A DNA stretch of 64,000 nt, taken from Nipponacmea schrenckii (lineage: Eukaryota > Mollusca > Gastropoda > Lottiidae). The notes beneath the pieces are model-generated. The model had not been told where the DNA came from, did no database searches, and was given only the letters and a program-made list of their open reading frames with translations. The translations under genes and the position numbers were made by a program. The DNA is taken from assembly GCA_030562195.1 (NCBI GenBank), contig JAUJPP010000005.1, positions 10,908,826 through 10,972,825 of the forward strand, written 5' to 3'. Shown piece after piece: positions 43,701-57,300 of the stretch. Each line of letters begins with the position of its first letter. Position 1 is the stretch's first letter.

Positions 43701-46700
43701 TTTACACATACTTACTGTCTTTTTCTAGTAAATGACCAAAGAATTTATCATTAGGAACATTTAATTTTGACAATCGTAACATTTCGTTTCAAAAATTCTA
43801 ACAAAATGAAAAATGGACCAGAATTAGGTAGTCAAAATGAGAACTGCGTGAAATCCGCCTAAGGTATTTTGTTCACAATAACCGGTCCCTTACAAATTGG
43901 AAAATCACGTCTACACTTACGACAACCACCAATGTATTTGGCGGCAAAATAGACATAAAACTCCAATTGAAAACTTTAGGACTCGGACCACTAAAACATT
44001 TTATGCTAATGATTGTTACGAATTGAGTCCGTTCTATTTTTAGAAATCCTCTTTCTCCCTTTCTTTGGGGGTGTTTGCATGCCCATTTTGGACTAATTTT
44101 GGTCTAGATTTGAAATTTGATGTCTGAAATTGCATTTTCTTCAGAATTTCTGAGATAATGAGAAATTTAATTGGCGGAAGGTTATTTCTAAAAATAGTGG
44201 TTTTGTGTGCAGTGACAGTCAAGCGGATGTTTATAAAATGTAGTGGTTTACTTTCATTTTGTTTAGTTCAAAATTTTCATGGTCATGCTATATTGGATTT
44301 TTGTACAGAAACCAAGTATTGGCCTGGCTTTCATGTGGCATATAAGAAAGTTTTCAACGAGATTTCTGGAAAAAGTTCTAGAAGGTTGAATTTTGTGATT
44401 TAACATGGAAATAGATGGCAAATGAATTAGCGGACTAAGTCTTTAGACTTCTTTACTCTTCTAGCCGACAATTTTGTGGCCAATGGATACACTAATTTTT
44501 TTGGAATTACTTGTAATAATCAAAAAACGAAAAATTTGTAATTCATTTGTAAATAAATTGGCAAGTCAAAAATGACGAATTTGCATGGTGGTGGAGCATA
44601 AATTTTGATGGAATTGGCAGAATACCAACCACATTGTGCCTTCAGACTCAGTGAATATCCCAAAAATCCCAATATAATGGTATTTTCATGCCAAACTTAG
44701 TTACTGGCCAGTCAGTGATGAAGACTCTTCATGAAAATTTTTGAAAAATGGTCAACTGGTTTAACAGTCCACGCTGATGGTAGTGGGACATAATTTTTGA
44801 TTTGTCAGAATGGTTGTCATTCGTCTGAATGGTGGTTGTCGTAATTGTAGGCGGATTTCACGCAGTTCTCATTTTGACTACCTCATTCTGGTTCCCTATT
44901 TTTTCATTTTGTTAGAATTTTTGAAACGAAATGTTACGATTGTCAAAATAAAATGTTTCCTAATGATAAATTCTTTGGTCATTTACTAGAAAAAGACAGT
45001 TAGTATGTGTAAAATGTAATAAATCATTGTAATAAACAATTGAATATTACTAATCTAGAATGTAAATTCTTGATTTGTCAGAATCCTTACCACATGGTGC
45101 CTTCAGACCTGTGAATATCCAACAAATATTCAATAATATAATGATATTTTTATGCTAAACTTTGTGACTGGCGAGTCTGAGATGAAGACTCTCCATGGCC
45201 AATTTTCACAGATTCGTCTGAATGGTGGTTATCGTAATTTTAGTGATTTCTAAATATCGTTGAGGTCTTATAAACACTATATCAGATGCGGTCTCCTAAT
45301 AAATTTCTACGGCGCTCTATAGCTTAATAGTTTTAGATTTACGAAAACCGTCGAGAGGCATCGAATGCTAAAATTAAGATTTAAGTGCTTATGTTGAATA
45401 ACATTATAATTGACCAAACCAAATTTCGGACTATCATTCGAGTGTGACGTCATCCTTAATCCCATCCCAAGCTGGGGTCGTTTTAATTTTGACAGATCTA
45501 TAGTTTCTATGAAATGTGTACCAAATAAAGTCTTTCACACATTTTACTACCTACTTGGCATATTTCGTCTGATAATTCATTCCCTGTTTATTTTTAGAGT
45601 CCCAACTTTTTACTCCTTTCTTTGAGTTTACCGAGCTTATGACGAACAAAAATTAGACTCCCAAATCAAAAAAAAATTGAACAAAATTGCTGATTATTTT
45701 CAAGATGGTTTCAAGTAATTCTGTACTGACTGCAGTTTAATGGTTTAGATTGTAATCGTTAATTAGACCAATCAAAATTAATCATCGTGAGCAAACTTAA
45801 ACGGTTTTCAAATTCTGTCAGTCTATTGGTCAAGAAATATGGTATCCACTGGACTTACAGTTTGAAGGATCTCAAGCTGGTTTAAAAGTCTGACGAAATA
45901 ATTAGTCCGAACTTCCGTACTTAAATACGATGAAATTAGTATATTATTTTTTGCGTTTTATATAATTATTGAATTGTTTGAAATATTTTGAATGTTATTA
46001 GTATTAATCACGTCCTTTGAAATTCATATTTGTAAATATTTTCTCTAGGACCTGTATTTTTTAGGATAGGATAAGTTCTTAAGACCAAATTGAAGATCCA
46101 AGAAAATTCCAATATAATGGTATTTTCATGCCAAACTTAGTTATTGGCCAATCAGTGATGAAGACTATTCATGACCAATTTTTGAAAAATGGCCAGTTTT
46201 TTAACAGTCCACGCTGATGGTAGTGGGACATAATTTTTGATTTGTCAGAATGGATGTCATTCGTCTGAATGGTGGTTGTCGTAATTGTAGGCGGATTTCA
46301 CGCAGTTCTCATTTTGACTACCTAATTCTGGTCCATTTTAATTTTTGTTAGAATTTTTGAAACGAAATGTTACGATTGTCAAAATTAAATGTTCCTAATG
46401 ATAAATTCTTTGGTCATTTACTTTAAGAAGAAAGTAAGTATGTGTAAAATGTAATAAACCATTGTAATAAACAATTGAATATTACTAATCTAGAATGTAA
46501 AAAATGAAAATTATAATGCAACAATTAAAATAGACAAAAAAGAATATAAAATATGTAATTTGGAAATACAAGTTTAGAAATTAGAAATAAGAAATTAAAA
46601 TTATCAATGAAGAATTTAGATTTTAAGATCTCACAGTTAAAATTAGACCACAGAAGGCTAGAAATTTGTAATTGGCATGCATAGAATGAGGAATTTAGAA

Positions 46701-49700
46701 TAAAGAATTTGAAATATAGTGATTAGGCATGTAAGTTCAAAATTAAACTAAATGCGGATTTCACCTTCCATATTTTAGCGCAAGACGCATTGGGCTAGAG
46801 ACACCTTACAGTTTTATTGACCCGTTCGATATACCTGAGGACTTTTTAATGCAACTTATGCTAATGTGTAATAATTGTAGGTCCAGCTGATTATACCCTA
46901 GGAAGCTCTGAGAGAGGTCCAGCTTATTCTCTAGCTAAGCGCCTCATTCTTCAAGATGTATGTACGTAATTTGCTTCCATTGATTGGTTTTATTGTAATT
47001 GTAAGGGAAAAAATATGTGGATCCTGAACAAGTCAAGTGGTCCTTGTAAAATCATTACCAAGAGCATTGACAAAGGACAGTTGTTAGATAGATCCTCTAA
47101 ACCCATGTCAAGGAGTACCTACTAGACAGGATCATAGAGAACTAATATTTTTAAATTACTTTCCTCGTAAAATCATGGAACTCGGAGTAACTCAGAGAAC
47201 ATTAGACGAAGACCACCTGGTAAAAAGATCTTCAACTGCCAAAGTGGGAAGTAAAAAGAATCTTCTCCTTTGACTCATGTTATTGATTTTTCAGCAACAA
47301 AAGAAAACGTACCAGCTCCAAATGTGTACGATGTCGGGACAACTATCGGTCAGGCTGTTGCTAAATCCATGACGGCCAGGAGGGAAGATCTACAAGGTAA
47401 GAAAATGCGTTGAATATAGTCAAGACCACTTCTAGTTTAACAATTCTCAGTGTTTGTAATTTTCAATTACGGCTACGTTCACGAGGACTGCGACCCAAAT
47501 CGTAACTGCATATATAAGGCTTTTTCATAGTTCAGTTTGTGGAGTAGTATAGAAACTGGAACACGATTGTAAGTTGTGTTTGATAGAATTTGGTAACTTT
47601 CAAGGTGAGTCCGGTGTGTTTGCTAGATGCCTTTTCAAGATCTGTTAGAAAAATACATCTCATAGGTATCTGTATAGTCAAAGCAATTTCAGGAACTGGG
47701 ATCAAGTTTTAAGTCACATACATGTACAAGCAGTTAAGACTAAAGCTCAAAATGGGAAAGTGGTCAAAATGGATCCATGCTTTCGTTGGACCAAAAGAAT
47801 ATTGACAACTGGTAAGGTCAACTCATCGTGTCCAAACCACACCCCATTCGTCATACATCGTTGATGGTTAATAAGACCATGTCAAAACTTGTATTCTGGA
47901 AATAATGTTTAGTTTCACCTAATAGTCCATATATGGATTCAGTACTTCCAATATCTAATTGAGTTTTTTATTTTCAGCTCAGAAATTCGGGCCGTCTCCC
48001 AATTCCTATTATGTGAAGTCCACCTTGTTGGATACAGATACAGCTAAAACTATGAAATATCGATGGTTCGATAGAAACGGTAAGTTGAAACTCAAGGGAT
48101 ATATACCTTCAAATATCTCATTGACAAGTTCTACATCTTAAAGGAGTATGGTCTGGAACTACTGACAACGACTTTCGTTTCTATTATTCCTCTCAATCTG
48201 AGAATATTTCTCATGTTTGATTCGTGATCTTACATTATTGATGAGAAACAAGAGTTCTACATCATTTAAATATTGAACCAATGAAATCTTCTGTTCAACA
48301 CAAGGTTTTTTGTTTTCGATGTGTGAACGTTATATTTTGGGGTAGACAGTGCTAAAGTCAGTCCACTTTTGATAGGTCTTTTTGTTATTCACTATGCACA
48401 TGCATTGCACGTACATTTCAGTTGAATACCAACCCGGTCCTGGAGATTATGAAGTGAAACCAAAAGTTATACAAGAGCGACACCCGGCTTACAGTTGTAG
48501 ACATCGAACTAAACTTTCTTATCCCGTCAGCAAATACAGTGGCTTGGGCCCAGGTAATTCATTCATACATCCGTTCATTTATTCATTTTTTTTTTTGGGC
48601 ATTTTTTTTCCCATTCCCCGTCTATTTTTTTCCCCATTCCTTCCCCGTTTATTCATTCATCGTTTATTCATTCACCATATATTTATTCATTTATTCATCA
48701 TTTATTTATTCATTTATTTTTGAAGGATTTGTTCAAATACTGTCGGGTTTGGAAAATAAATTTCTAAACCAGCCAATCTGTTTGGCAGTATATTATTCAC
48801 CACAGATTTCATTCATATTGAGAGATGATCATGGGAATTGAGGAATAATTTTAAAACGTGTTTGTTTTCTTAATAACGCATAACAAATATAACTTTTTGT
48901 TCAATTCCAAGTAGAAATTTTTAAACCTTCGCGAATGTTCGTTAGTTTCCGTGAGTTGTAACAAACGGCATTCCCATTTCCCCAAGTTTTACATGAGTGA
49001 TAAGGTATGGCTAATTGGGCTAAAAACTATATATAAGTGTCTCTTATACTCGCCAAAAGTTAAAAAAAAATACTATTAAATTCCGAAAATTTGATATCAA
49101 AACTTGCCCCCTTAAACCTTGTTATTTCCAATAGATGTCAGATGAGTCCCACGTCCTCTATGATAATTGTAAGTTATGTCCTTGTCGGTATGGCTACTGG
49201 CACAATATGATGTCCCGGACTATCTTTCCGGTTTACCAGCCTGATACGAAATGAAAACTAATGTATTATATCATGTTAATTGTTTTACACGGGCGGAAAC
49301 ATTCGGAAATACACATAAATATAGTCGGATTAACGAGCCGGTGCGAATGTGAACCTTTGATTGAGTATATGGAAATTACGCTCATCTCAATTTACAAAAG
49401 AAACAAAATAAAATTGAGTTTTACCTCTTATATTTCTTCATCGACGAACTAAAGCCATTAACCCCTAGCCAAATACCGCGACAACGAAACGCAGGAGACC
49501 CTCGCGTGGATTCGGTCAACAAACTAAATCTTGGATAATTATCTATTACCATGTAGATTCTCTAATAAAAAAAAAACTATTGTGGACATTGATCAATATC
49601 GATTGGGGGCAGTGGGCTGGGCCCCTCCCCCCCTCCACAGGGAATTTTTTTTGTTACATGAAATCCCGCATTCCTTTCTGGGTAGGGTCCAGCAGAGGAC

Positions 49701-52700
49701 ATGGTACAGCGAGTCCCCTATGGTATTTAAGCCACTAATTACGGACTAAATTTCTTTTGCATATATCGGGGTCTTAAAACCCCGTCTGGAAAAACTCTCC
49801 TGCTGCGCCCGACCGTATGTAAAATGAAAAGCTCGCCGTCTATTATTAGGCTTGGCTGCCTTACAATCTTATTGATTCTATTCCAACTGTTTGATTTTCA
49901 ATCAACGAAATCAGCAAACTAATCAAATAAACTATGAACTAAATAAACATTGCTCGGGGATATAGAGACCGGGCCATATCAGATAGCTTAGAATGCCATC
50001 CAGAGAGAGTCAAAACAATCAATCTTTTTTTCATTGTTAATCTTTATGAGGTTTTTATTGTCCTAGAATAATGGTTATTAAGTTTGATAAATGAATTATA
50101 TTCGGCATGATATATGAGAAGTCTCGCTGGTGATTGTTTCGTGACAGGTACATACAGAATATACAGTACTGCCCGAAACTTGTTTCTAACTTTCGATCAG
50201 AAGAAGGCAAAGTGAGCAGATTGCTTGGTACAATGACAGTTTTCTGTGGTCAGAATAAAACTAGAGCATACCAAACTATACTGTCCAACCACATGTAGCT
50301 AGCAGATTGTTTGGTAGAATGACAGTTTTCTGTGGCCGGGATGGGACTAAAACATATCAAGATATAGTGCTCAACTAGCTAGCAGATTGCTTGGTACAAT
50401 GATACATGTAGTTTGCTGTTGCCAGAATGAAACTTAAGCACATCAAACTATCGTGTCCAACTAGCTAGTAGATTGCTTGGTTCAGTGACAGTTTTCTGTT
50501 GTCTGAATGAAACTAGAATATACCAAACTATACTGTCCAACTAGCTAGTAGATTGCTTGGTACAATGACAGTTTTCTGTTGTCAGAATGAAACTAGAGCA
50601 TACCAAACTATCGTGTCCAACTAGCTAGTAGATGGCTTGGTACAATGACAGTATTCTGTTGTCAGAATAAAACTAGAGCATACCAAACTATCGTGTCCAA
50701 CTAGCTAGCAGATTGCTTGGTGCAATGCCAGTTTTCTGTTGTCAGAATGAAACTAGACTATACCAAACTATCGTGTCCAACTAGCTAGCAGATTGATTGG
50801 TTCAATGACAGTATTCTGTTGTCAGAATGAAACTAGAGCATACCAAACTATCGTGTCCAACTAGCTAGTAGATTGCTTGGTACAATGACAGTTTTCTGTT
50901 GTCAGAATGAAACTAGAGCATACCAAACTATTGTGTCCAACTAGTTAGTAGATTGATTGGTTCAATGACAGTTTTCTATTGTCAGAATGAAACTAGAGCA
51001 TACCAAACTATCGTTTCCAACTGGCTAGTAGATTGATTGGTACAATGACAGTTTTCTGTTGTCAGAATGAAACTAGAGCATACCAAACTATCGTGTCCAA
51101 CTAGCTAGCAGATTGCTTGGTACAATGACAGTTTTCTGTTGTCAGAATGAAACTAGAGCATACCAAACTATTGTGTCCAACTAGCTAGCAGATTGTTTGG
51201 TTCAATGACAGTTTTCTGTTGCCAGAATGAAACTTAAGCACATCAAACTATCGTGTCCAACTAGCTAGTAGATTGATTGGTTCAATGACAGTTTTCTATT
51301 GTCAGAATGAGACTAGAGCATACAAAACTACCGTGTTATAGAAATAATGGTACAATGAATGCTCCTTAGAGCCTTAATTGGGGTTACACCATGGAAGCTT
51401 TGATGAAAATGGTTGAGCAAAACTGAAATTGTCCATAGTTAGCAGTTAGTTTCGGATTATACAATCGATTGTCAAAGCTATCTGATAAAACGTTTAATAT
51501 TACTCTCGACTAAAGTTTTTATTTAGTATTCACTTATTGTTAATTTGATATTTATTTAGCTATGTCCGATTTGTAAGCTATCTGTATCAGCTTGTAGATT
51601 TATATCAATTCCTACTGGTTCGCCGACATGATTTCGGTAAATTAAAGCAAATTATGACCTTTAAAATTATATATGAATATCGTTTTATGTTTTCTGATAT
51701 TGGCATCTCTATTGTAATCAAACACGTTTTCTACCACAATATCGTTCTAATGCCGCCATCTTTAACCAATCAAAACGTGTCATGTAGGACCGGTTTCTTG
51801 ATATCGATGACGAAATGGCTGGTTAAGAAATCTAAAGAGGGTGCCAAATTGATCTAATATGGGTTTGGTAATCCTGCAAGTCTTCATATTGCTGCTATAA
51901 ATCTGTCTTAACAACATGAGATTTTATTTCGTTTCAGAATGTTCTCCTGGGCCAGCTAACTATAATTTAACCAAGGAATTTTTGAAGAATGATCGGCCAG
52001 CCTTTTCCATCGGACACAGAAATAAAACCTCACTAGGTAGTAAGAAACGTTTACATAACGCCAAATTGTTAAGTACTGTGTCTTACACCTTGGCCGTAAT
52101 AGCCACATTTCTTGTATCCCACAATTCAACGATTTAATTGGATTGTACGTTTGATTATAGTTCATTGTCTTTTGACGATTTTAATTGGCTGTATTAACAA
52201 ACGAACAAACCAATCAAATTTCTTCCTTTACATACTTCCGCTACAAAATGTTCGGCCGTAGCAGTCAAGGTATAAGACGCAGTTCGTAGTAGTTTGGCAT
52301 TTTTATGAGGTTCAATATTATGCACACTGCTTCTATACTAACAGATTTGCCAAGAGAATAGGGTCGAGAACTTTTCAATCTCGAATCCGATAAGAAGTCC
52401 TCGGGGTCCTAGATAAGCTGTTATCTTAGCGTCCCACTCATAATGGAGAAAATAAACGGTCACTATCGATACATCTATAACTTGCGAATCATTCGTATGT
52501 TATTTACTACGTAGCTAAAACCTTAAGGTCAAAAGGTGCTCTTGAATCTTAAGGGATAAAGGAAAAACCACAACTGAAGTATACCCCAGTCTCTCCAGTT
52601 GGATACTTTTGTGACAATGTGCCAGGCGATAACAGATACTTGAAAATGAATTGTCTTGCTTGCCAGTGTTGCTCAGCAGCCAGTTCGTTGTTCGTTTTAC

Positions 52701-53435
52701 TGGAAAGGCATTGCTTTAGAATATAAAGCTATATATGATCTGTGTGAAAGGTAATCTACCATCACGCTGTAGCAGAGCTAACATATACAAACTCTGTTTT
52801 TAAGCTGATGGACCAGGGCCTAATGAATATAAAGCTGAAAAATATCCAAAACCTGGCGCTGGGAAAGCTCCTGCATTTAGCATGGGAAAACGGATTAACC
52901 GTTTAGATAAAAGTAGGTAACTACAATTATATTTGGATTAAGGGCGGTAGACGCAGGATATCTTTGCTTGTTTCTCCCATACATAGATTAAAGGCTCTGA
53001 CAGTTTGAAATCGCAAAATGGGTAAGCTAATACCCCATATCCTAGCAAATGTCCATCATTTCACACTGCATAGCGTTACCCATCTTCATTAACCTATTCG
53101 ATGCAAAAGAGTACGACGTAAAACTGAAATAATATTTATTTCCGTTCTACAAATTGTCGTTAAGTGAAAAATTTGTCCAATGTGAAAACCGTATTTACGA
53201 CATAATTGATCATACTATTGTGGAACGGGGCCTCTATCCATGACTGTATTTAGAGCTCTGAAATATGTCAAGCTAGGGTATGCTAGTTCACTTTCGATCG
53301 TCGTGGTAATGTACTTCCATCAAGGATCTGATTCTTGTTTTATAGATCAAGGTCCAGGACCAGCAGCATATCATCCTGTAGTTAAAGACTCGGGTCCTAG
53401 TTATACTATTACTAAACGTTCTAAACCATTGAAAA
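40719..53435 (+). CDS. ODF3/CIMAP-like sperm-tail PG-rich repeat protein, 3'-incomplete (at least 447 aa, 13 exons)
   Basis: Exons: 40719-40839, 41089-41151, 41457-41558, 41948-42055, 42466-42612, 42964-43050, 46881-46961, 47295-47396, 47978-48079, 48422-48553, 51938-52036, 52805-52912, 53346-53435. Every internal junction is phase 1, typical of exon-per-repeat growth. After a Lys-rich N-terminus it repeats a PGP-x-Y motif about nine times: PGPGPADY, APGPANY, IGPARY, SPGPADY, FGPSPNSYY, PGPGDY, SPGPANY, GPGPNEY, GPGPAAY, each followed by a Gly/Pro-rich strand. This is the SHIPPO/STPGR repeat of outer dense fibre 3 (CIMAP) proteins, which bind microtubules in cilia and sperm tails. The 42964 acceptor is chosen by frame; a stronger-looking AG lies 20 bases upstream but shifts the frame. 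The last exon ends at a donor and the 500-N gap follows, so the C-terminus is missing. Confidence 0.88.
43375..46772. mobile_element. 3.4-kb element with ~485-bp inverted arms, in the ODF3-like gene
   Basis: Left arm 43377-43862 and right arm 46286-46770 are inverted copies (ends TGGAAGGTGAAATCCGCATT and its complement), flanked by TA on both sides. Each arm begins and ends with GTGAAATCCGC. A partial third arm copy lies at about 44846-45065 in the right-arm orientation. The segment before it (44650-44846) is directly repeated at 46105-46286. No transposase frame is visible, so it is a non-autonomous foldback-type element that has been rearranged or nested. Confidence 0.85.
48560..48725. repeat. 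T-rich TTCATT/TTATTCA simple-sequence tract
   Basis: Directly after the donor of the ODF3-like exon 48422-48553. Low complexity; frames through it read Phe/Ile/Ser-rich and are not genes. Confidence 0.85.
48726..50200. other. ODF3-like intron 10, first part
   Basis: AT-rich with no coding or repeat structure that I recognise. Confidence 0.3.
50205..51335. repeat. 80-bp satellite array, about 14 copies
   Basis: Unit of 80 bp with CTAGCTAGTAGATTGCTTGG, TACAATGACAGTTTTCTGTT, GTCAGAATGAAACTAGAGCA and TACCAAACTATCGTGTCCAA. It lies in ODF3-like intron 10. The middle units are almost identical; the first two or three carry short insertions. Confidence 0.96.
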
Positions 53436-53710
53436 GTAAGTAACCGGATCATTTATATCCAAAGAATGCTTTCTTTTAAAAGAAAATACAACAAAAAGAT
53501 CCAAAACGAATCCACAAAAAAGCAGGCTATACATTGTTTGCATCAGATATCGGCTGTCAACGGCTTTAAATCATTCCGGAGATTATAAATAGACTTTAAA
53601 TGGTACTTTGTACATGTAATTATAAGAAATTCCCCTATATGGACTCGCTTGTTGAATCACTGGTACAACGTTTCAATGTGTTTCTCTTGTGGGTCTAAAC
53701 CCAGAATAAG

Positions 53711-54210
53711 NNNNNNNNNNNNNNNNNNNNNNNNNNNNNNNNNNNNNNNNNNNNNNNNNNNNNNNNNNNNNNNNNNNNNNNNNNNNNNNNNNNNNNNNNN
53801 NNNNNNNNNNNNNNNNNNNNNNNNNNNNNNNNNNNNNNNNNNNNNNNNNNNNNNNNNNNNNNNNNNNNNNNNNNNNNNNNNNNNNNNNNNNNNNNNNNNN
53901 NNNNNNNNNNNNNNNNNNNNNNNNNNNNNNNNNNNNNNNNNNNNNNNNNNNNNNNNNNNNNNNNNNNNNNNNNNNNNNNNNNNNNNNNNNNNNNNNNNNN
54001 NNNNNNNNNNNNNNNNNNNNNNNNNNNNNNNNNNNNNNNNNNNNNNNNNNNNNNNNNNNNNNNNNNNNNNNNNNNNNNNNNNNNNNNNNNNNNNNNNNNN
54101 NNNNNNNNNNNNNNNNNNNNNNNNNNNNNNNNNNNNNNNNNNNNNNNNNNNNNNNNNNNNNNNNNNNNNNNNNNNNNNNNNNNNNNNNNNNNNNNNNNNN
54201 NNNNNNNNNN
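53711..54210. other. Assembly gap, exactly 500 N
   Basis: Between the last visible ODF3-like exon and the first visible PIK3R4 exon. Both genes are incomplete toward the gap, so the true missing length must be several kilobases, or the join is wrong. Confidence 0.95.
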
Positions 54211-54300
54211 CAACTCAACACCCCTTGTGTATATAGATTTGCCATTTAGCAGTCTTTTTCAGAGAGTCTACATGAATAAAAATGTCAACTTTTGTTTTAG

Positions 54301-57300
54301 GCAATGAAAGATTATATGTTGAAGTTGTATAGAGCCAGGGCAAGGTAAGCTGATGAAATTTACCTCATTGCATACTGTATGGCATTGCTGTAGGATTTAA
54401 TTTATTGGATAAGAATAAGTTTCACTCATTGAATTTTACTAATGTTGCTCTATTCATTGTTTTTTTCTGTAAAGGGACATAATTCTTGTTAAGATTACAT
54501 ATTCCTCAGACCACATTAATTTCTTCTTCATAACATTTAAAATTTGAATTCAATATTATTACAGTTCCAATGACAGTACTGAAAGTGAAAGTAGAAGATT
54601 GGGGGCGTTGAATTTGACGTCGCTGGGGTCACGACAGAGAAATATTACTAGACGTCACGCTGACTTACATAAACACGCCCCAGAGAAAACAGCTGAGACA
54701 CATTCCTCTCCCACAGGGTAAAATTTTTGAAAAAATTTTCCATCATTATCCTTATAACTAGACTTCCATCCATTTTTGGGGGCAATTTTCATGAGAACTT
54801 TTTAACCTTATTTTGAGGAATCGATACTCATGAGCTTTTTTTTTTTGTTGCAGTTCCAGAAGACGAAAGAAAGTTGCACAAACAGAACAAACGTCAGCTG
54901 TTATGGTAAGAAACAGAAATGTACTTTAGTTTCAAACACCGTTATCTTAGAATGATACCTTTGTTCAACCCACTTTCCTCTTGTCAGTGATACCAGTCGA
55001 ACAAGCTGAAATGAAAAGAAATGGTCAAGTTATTTGAGGATTAGCGGATTAGTGGATAAGCGGATTAGAGGCCTATCTAACAAATCTGGTCGTTCAGATG
55101 GGGCAATAAAATTTGGTGACAGATTGTGCACATTACAAACAACGAAATTCGCCTCATCGCACACCTATTTTTATATCATCCTTACAATACATAGAAAATT
55201 GAAAGCTTAAATGGAGATTTGATTTCCTGCATTAGATGCAGATATGTAGGATGTAAACTCCATTTCTTTGTAATATGGTAATTCAAAAATTTTTTTCTTT
55301 GTACACAGAATGAAGATTGGAAGAAGATGTTTGGATCTGGAGAATCAGAAAGAACGGAAACTTCACCTAAATCCAAAACTTTAGAAAAGCAGGAGAGTGT
55401 TACCATGGATAAGAAACCTCCCTTGAATATTTCTGTCCAATCATCTATTAGTAGTATAGTTAATGTTAACCAATCAGTGATGAGTAGTGAGAGTTCTTTA
55501 CAGTTGGAAAAAGGAGGTAAAATTAGTCCTAACCTCATCTTAGCCCAAACGTTAAACTTTACATATTGGTAGATGATATGCTTAAAGCATGTTTTTTTAG
55601 CAGTTAAGCTTAAATGAACATTAGCTGATACATTGTTTGGAAATTGATAAAGCGCAATGGACCTTAGTAAAACACTCAACATGCAGTTAGACATTTTTAA
55701 GCCATAGTTGAACATGACTGGCAAATACGACCAAATCAACATCCCAATGCTGTATTTTTTTCTTTCTAATCTAAAACTCAAAATAGGATCTAGGTGATAT
55801 TTTTATGGTTTCAGTGCGATACACCAATTGTAAATGGGAGTTACGGAACTTGGTGCATAAAAGGCGGGAACAATATGCAGCAGACATCCAAACAAAAGAT
55901 TTACTAGAAGGTATAGCTTGGGACAGTCGACCTCCCCCAGACAACTGGAAGCCTAAAGGTCAACTTGTGGCTCATTTACAGGAACACAGAGCTGCAGTTA
56001 ACAGGTCAGTGGGGGTCAATTTTAAAATAATTTGGTGACTAAACACATGGCCAATCTTTGTGAAGGTCCATCTTTAATTTGTGGTAGAAATTATTTACTA
56101 ATAGGCAGTACTGTCGATGTATTTGCCAGTGGTGGGTTTATTTTTTCTATCACTTTGTAACCATCTTTGGACTCTGTGTAGTAGCTTTGCCTTTTTTTTG
56201 TACACCCAAATGTGGAGAATTTATTAAAAGTTATCATGTAAGCAGATCAATGTAGTGATAAAAGGAATTTCTAAGTATCTTAAGCTTGGTTTTATCTGAA
56301 CTGAGTTTGTTATGTTTGATGATGAGCTTACTAAATCATGGGTCCAAAAATGGAAATTTTTCATCACCAGTTACTTTACTTACAACTATATTTTACAAGG
56401 ATAGGTTCACAAGTCTGCCGTGACAGGGATCCTTTCTACCAGCTGGTCCTGGACCAAACCTCTTGGCATTGATCTTTCCAGGATTACCCCTACCCATTTA
56501 CAGCTGGGTGAACTGGAATTATGAGTGAATATGACTTATTCAAGGTCATTGAACTTTCACACACCGATTGAGATTAGAACTCACGTCGACATTTTCAAAG
56601 TATCAAAGCAAATGACGTCATGACGTTAAGAATCAACAATCTAACTAGCTGTGCTATAGAACCTTGAAAGTAGCAATTTCTGAGGGTCAGTTTTTCAGAA
56701 ATGAAGTTTGCTGACAAGGTCTTATTATTTTATATTTTAGATTACAAGTATGTCCAGATCACAGTTATTTTGCTAGTTGTTCCAATGATGGTACTGTTAA
56801 ACTATGGGAATGTAACCGACTTGAGGGAAAGAGTGTGTTAAACAGGTCCACACACACCTTTGGAAAACAAGGTATCTATTATTTGTATTATGCTACAGGT
56901 ACACAATCCTCACAAAAACAGAAAGTCATCTAAATGTTGACTTTACCAGCTGTTTAATTTTAGCTGTCTGTATAGTCATCTGAATAGTTACTTAACCAGC
57001 TGATATAGCTCAATTTCAGCTGTCTGTATAGTCATCTGAATATTTACTTTACAGGCGGATCAAGCTCAATTTCTAAGTCTAAGTCTTTCCCTAAGTCATG
57101 TTTCTACTAATCCATTTCAGGCGGCCATATTAAATCTCTGACATTTTGTGAGAATTCTACTTCCTTAGCAACGGTATCAGATAATGGTTCTATATATGTT
57201 TATGGGTAGGTCATTGAGCTAATCTCATTTCAACCCAGACATTTTGACACGTTAATAAAATTCTTCTACATATTTTTATCAAGAATCCACCGATATGTCC

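Noticed and set aside
48382..48841. Frames extending past ODF3-like exon 10
   Set aside because: They run through the donor into a TTCATT simple-sequence tract.
55182..55781. 199-codon minus-strand frame
   Set aside because: Antisense shadow over PIK3R4 exon 55309-55516 and its introns; no domain.
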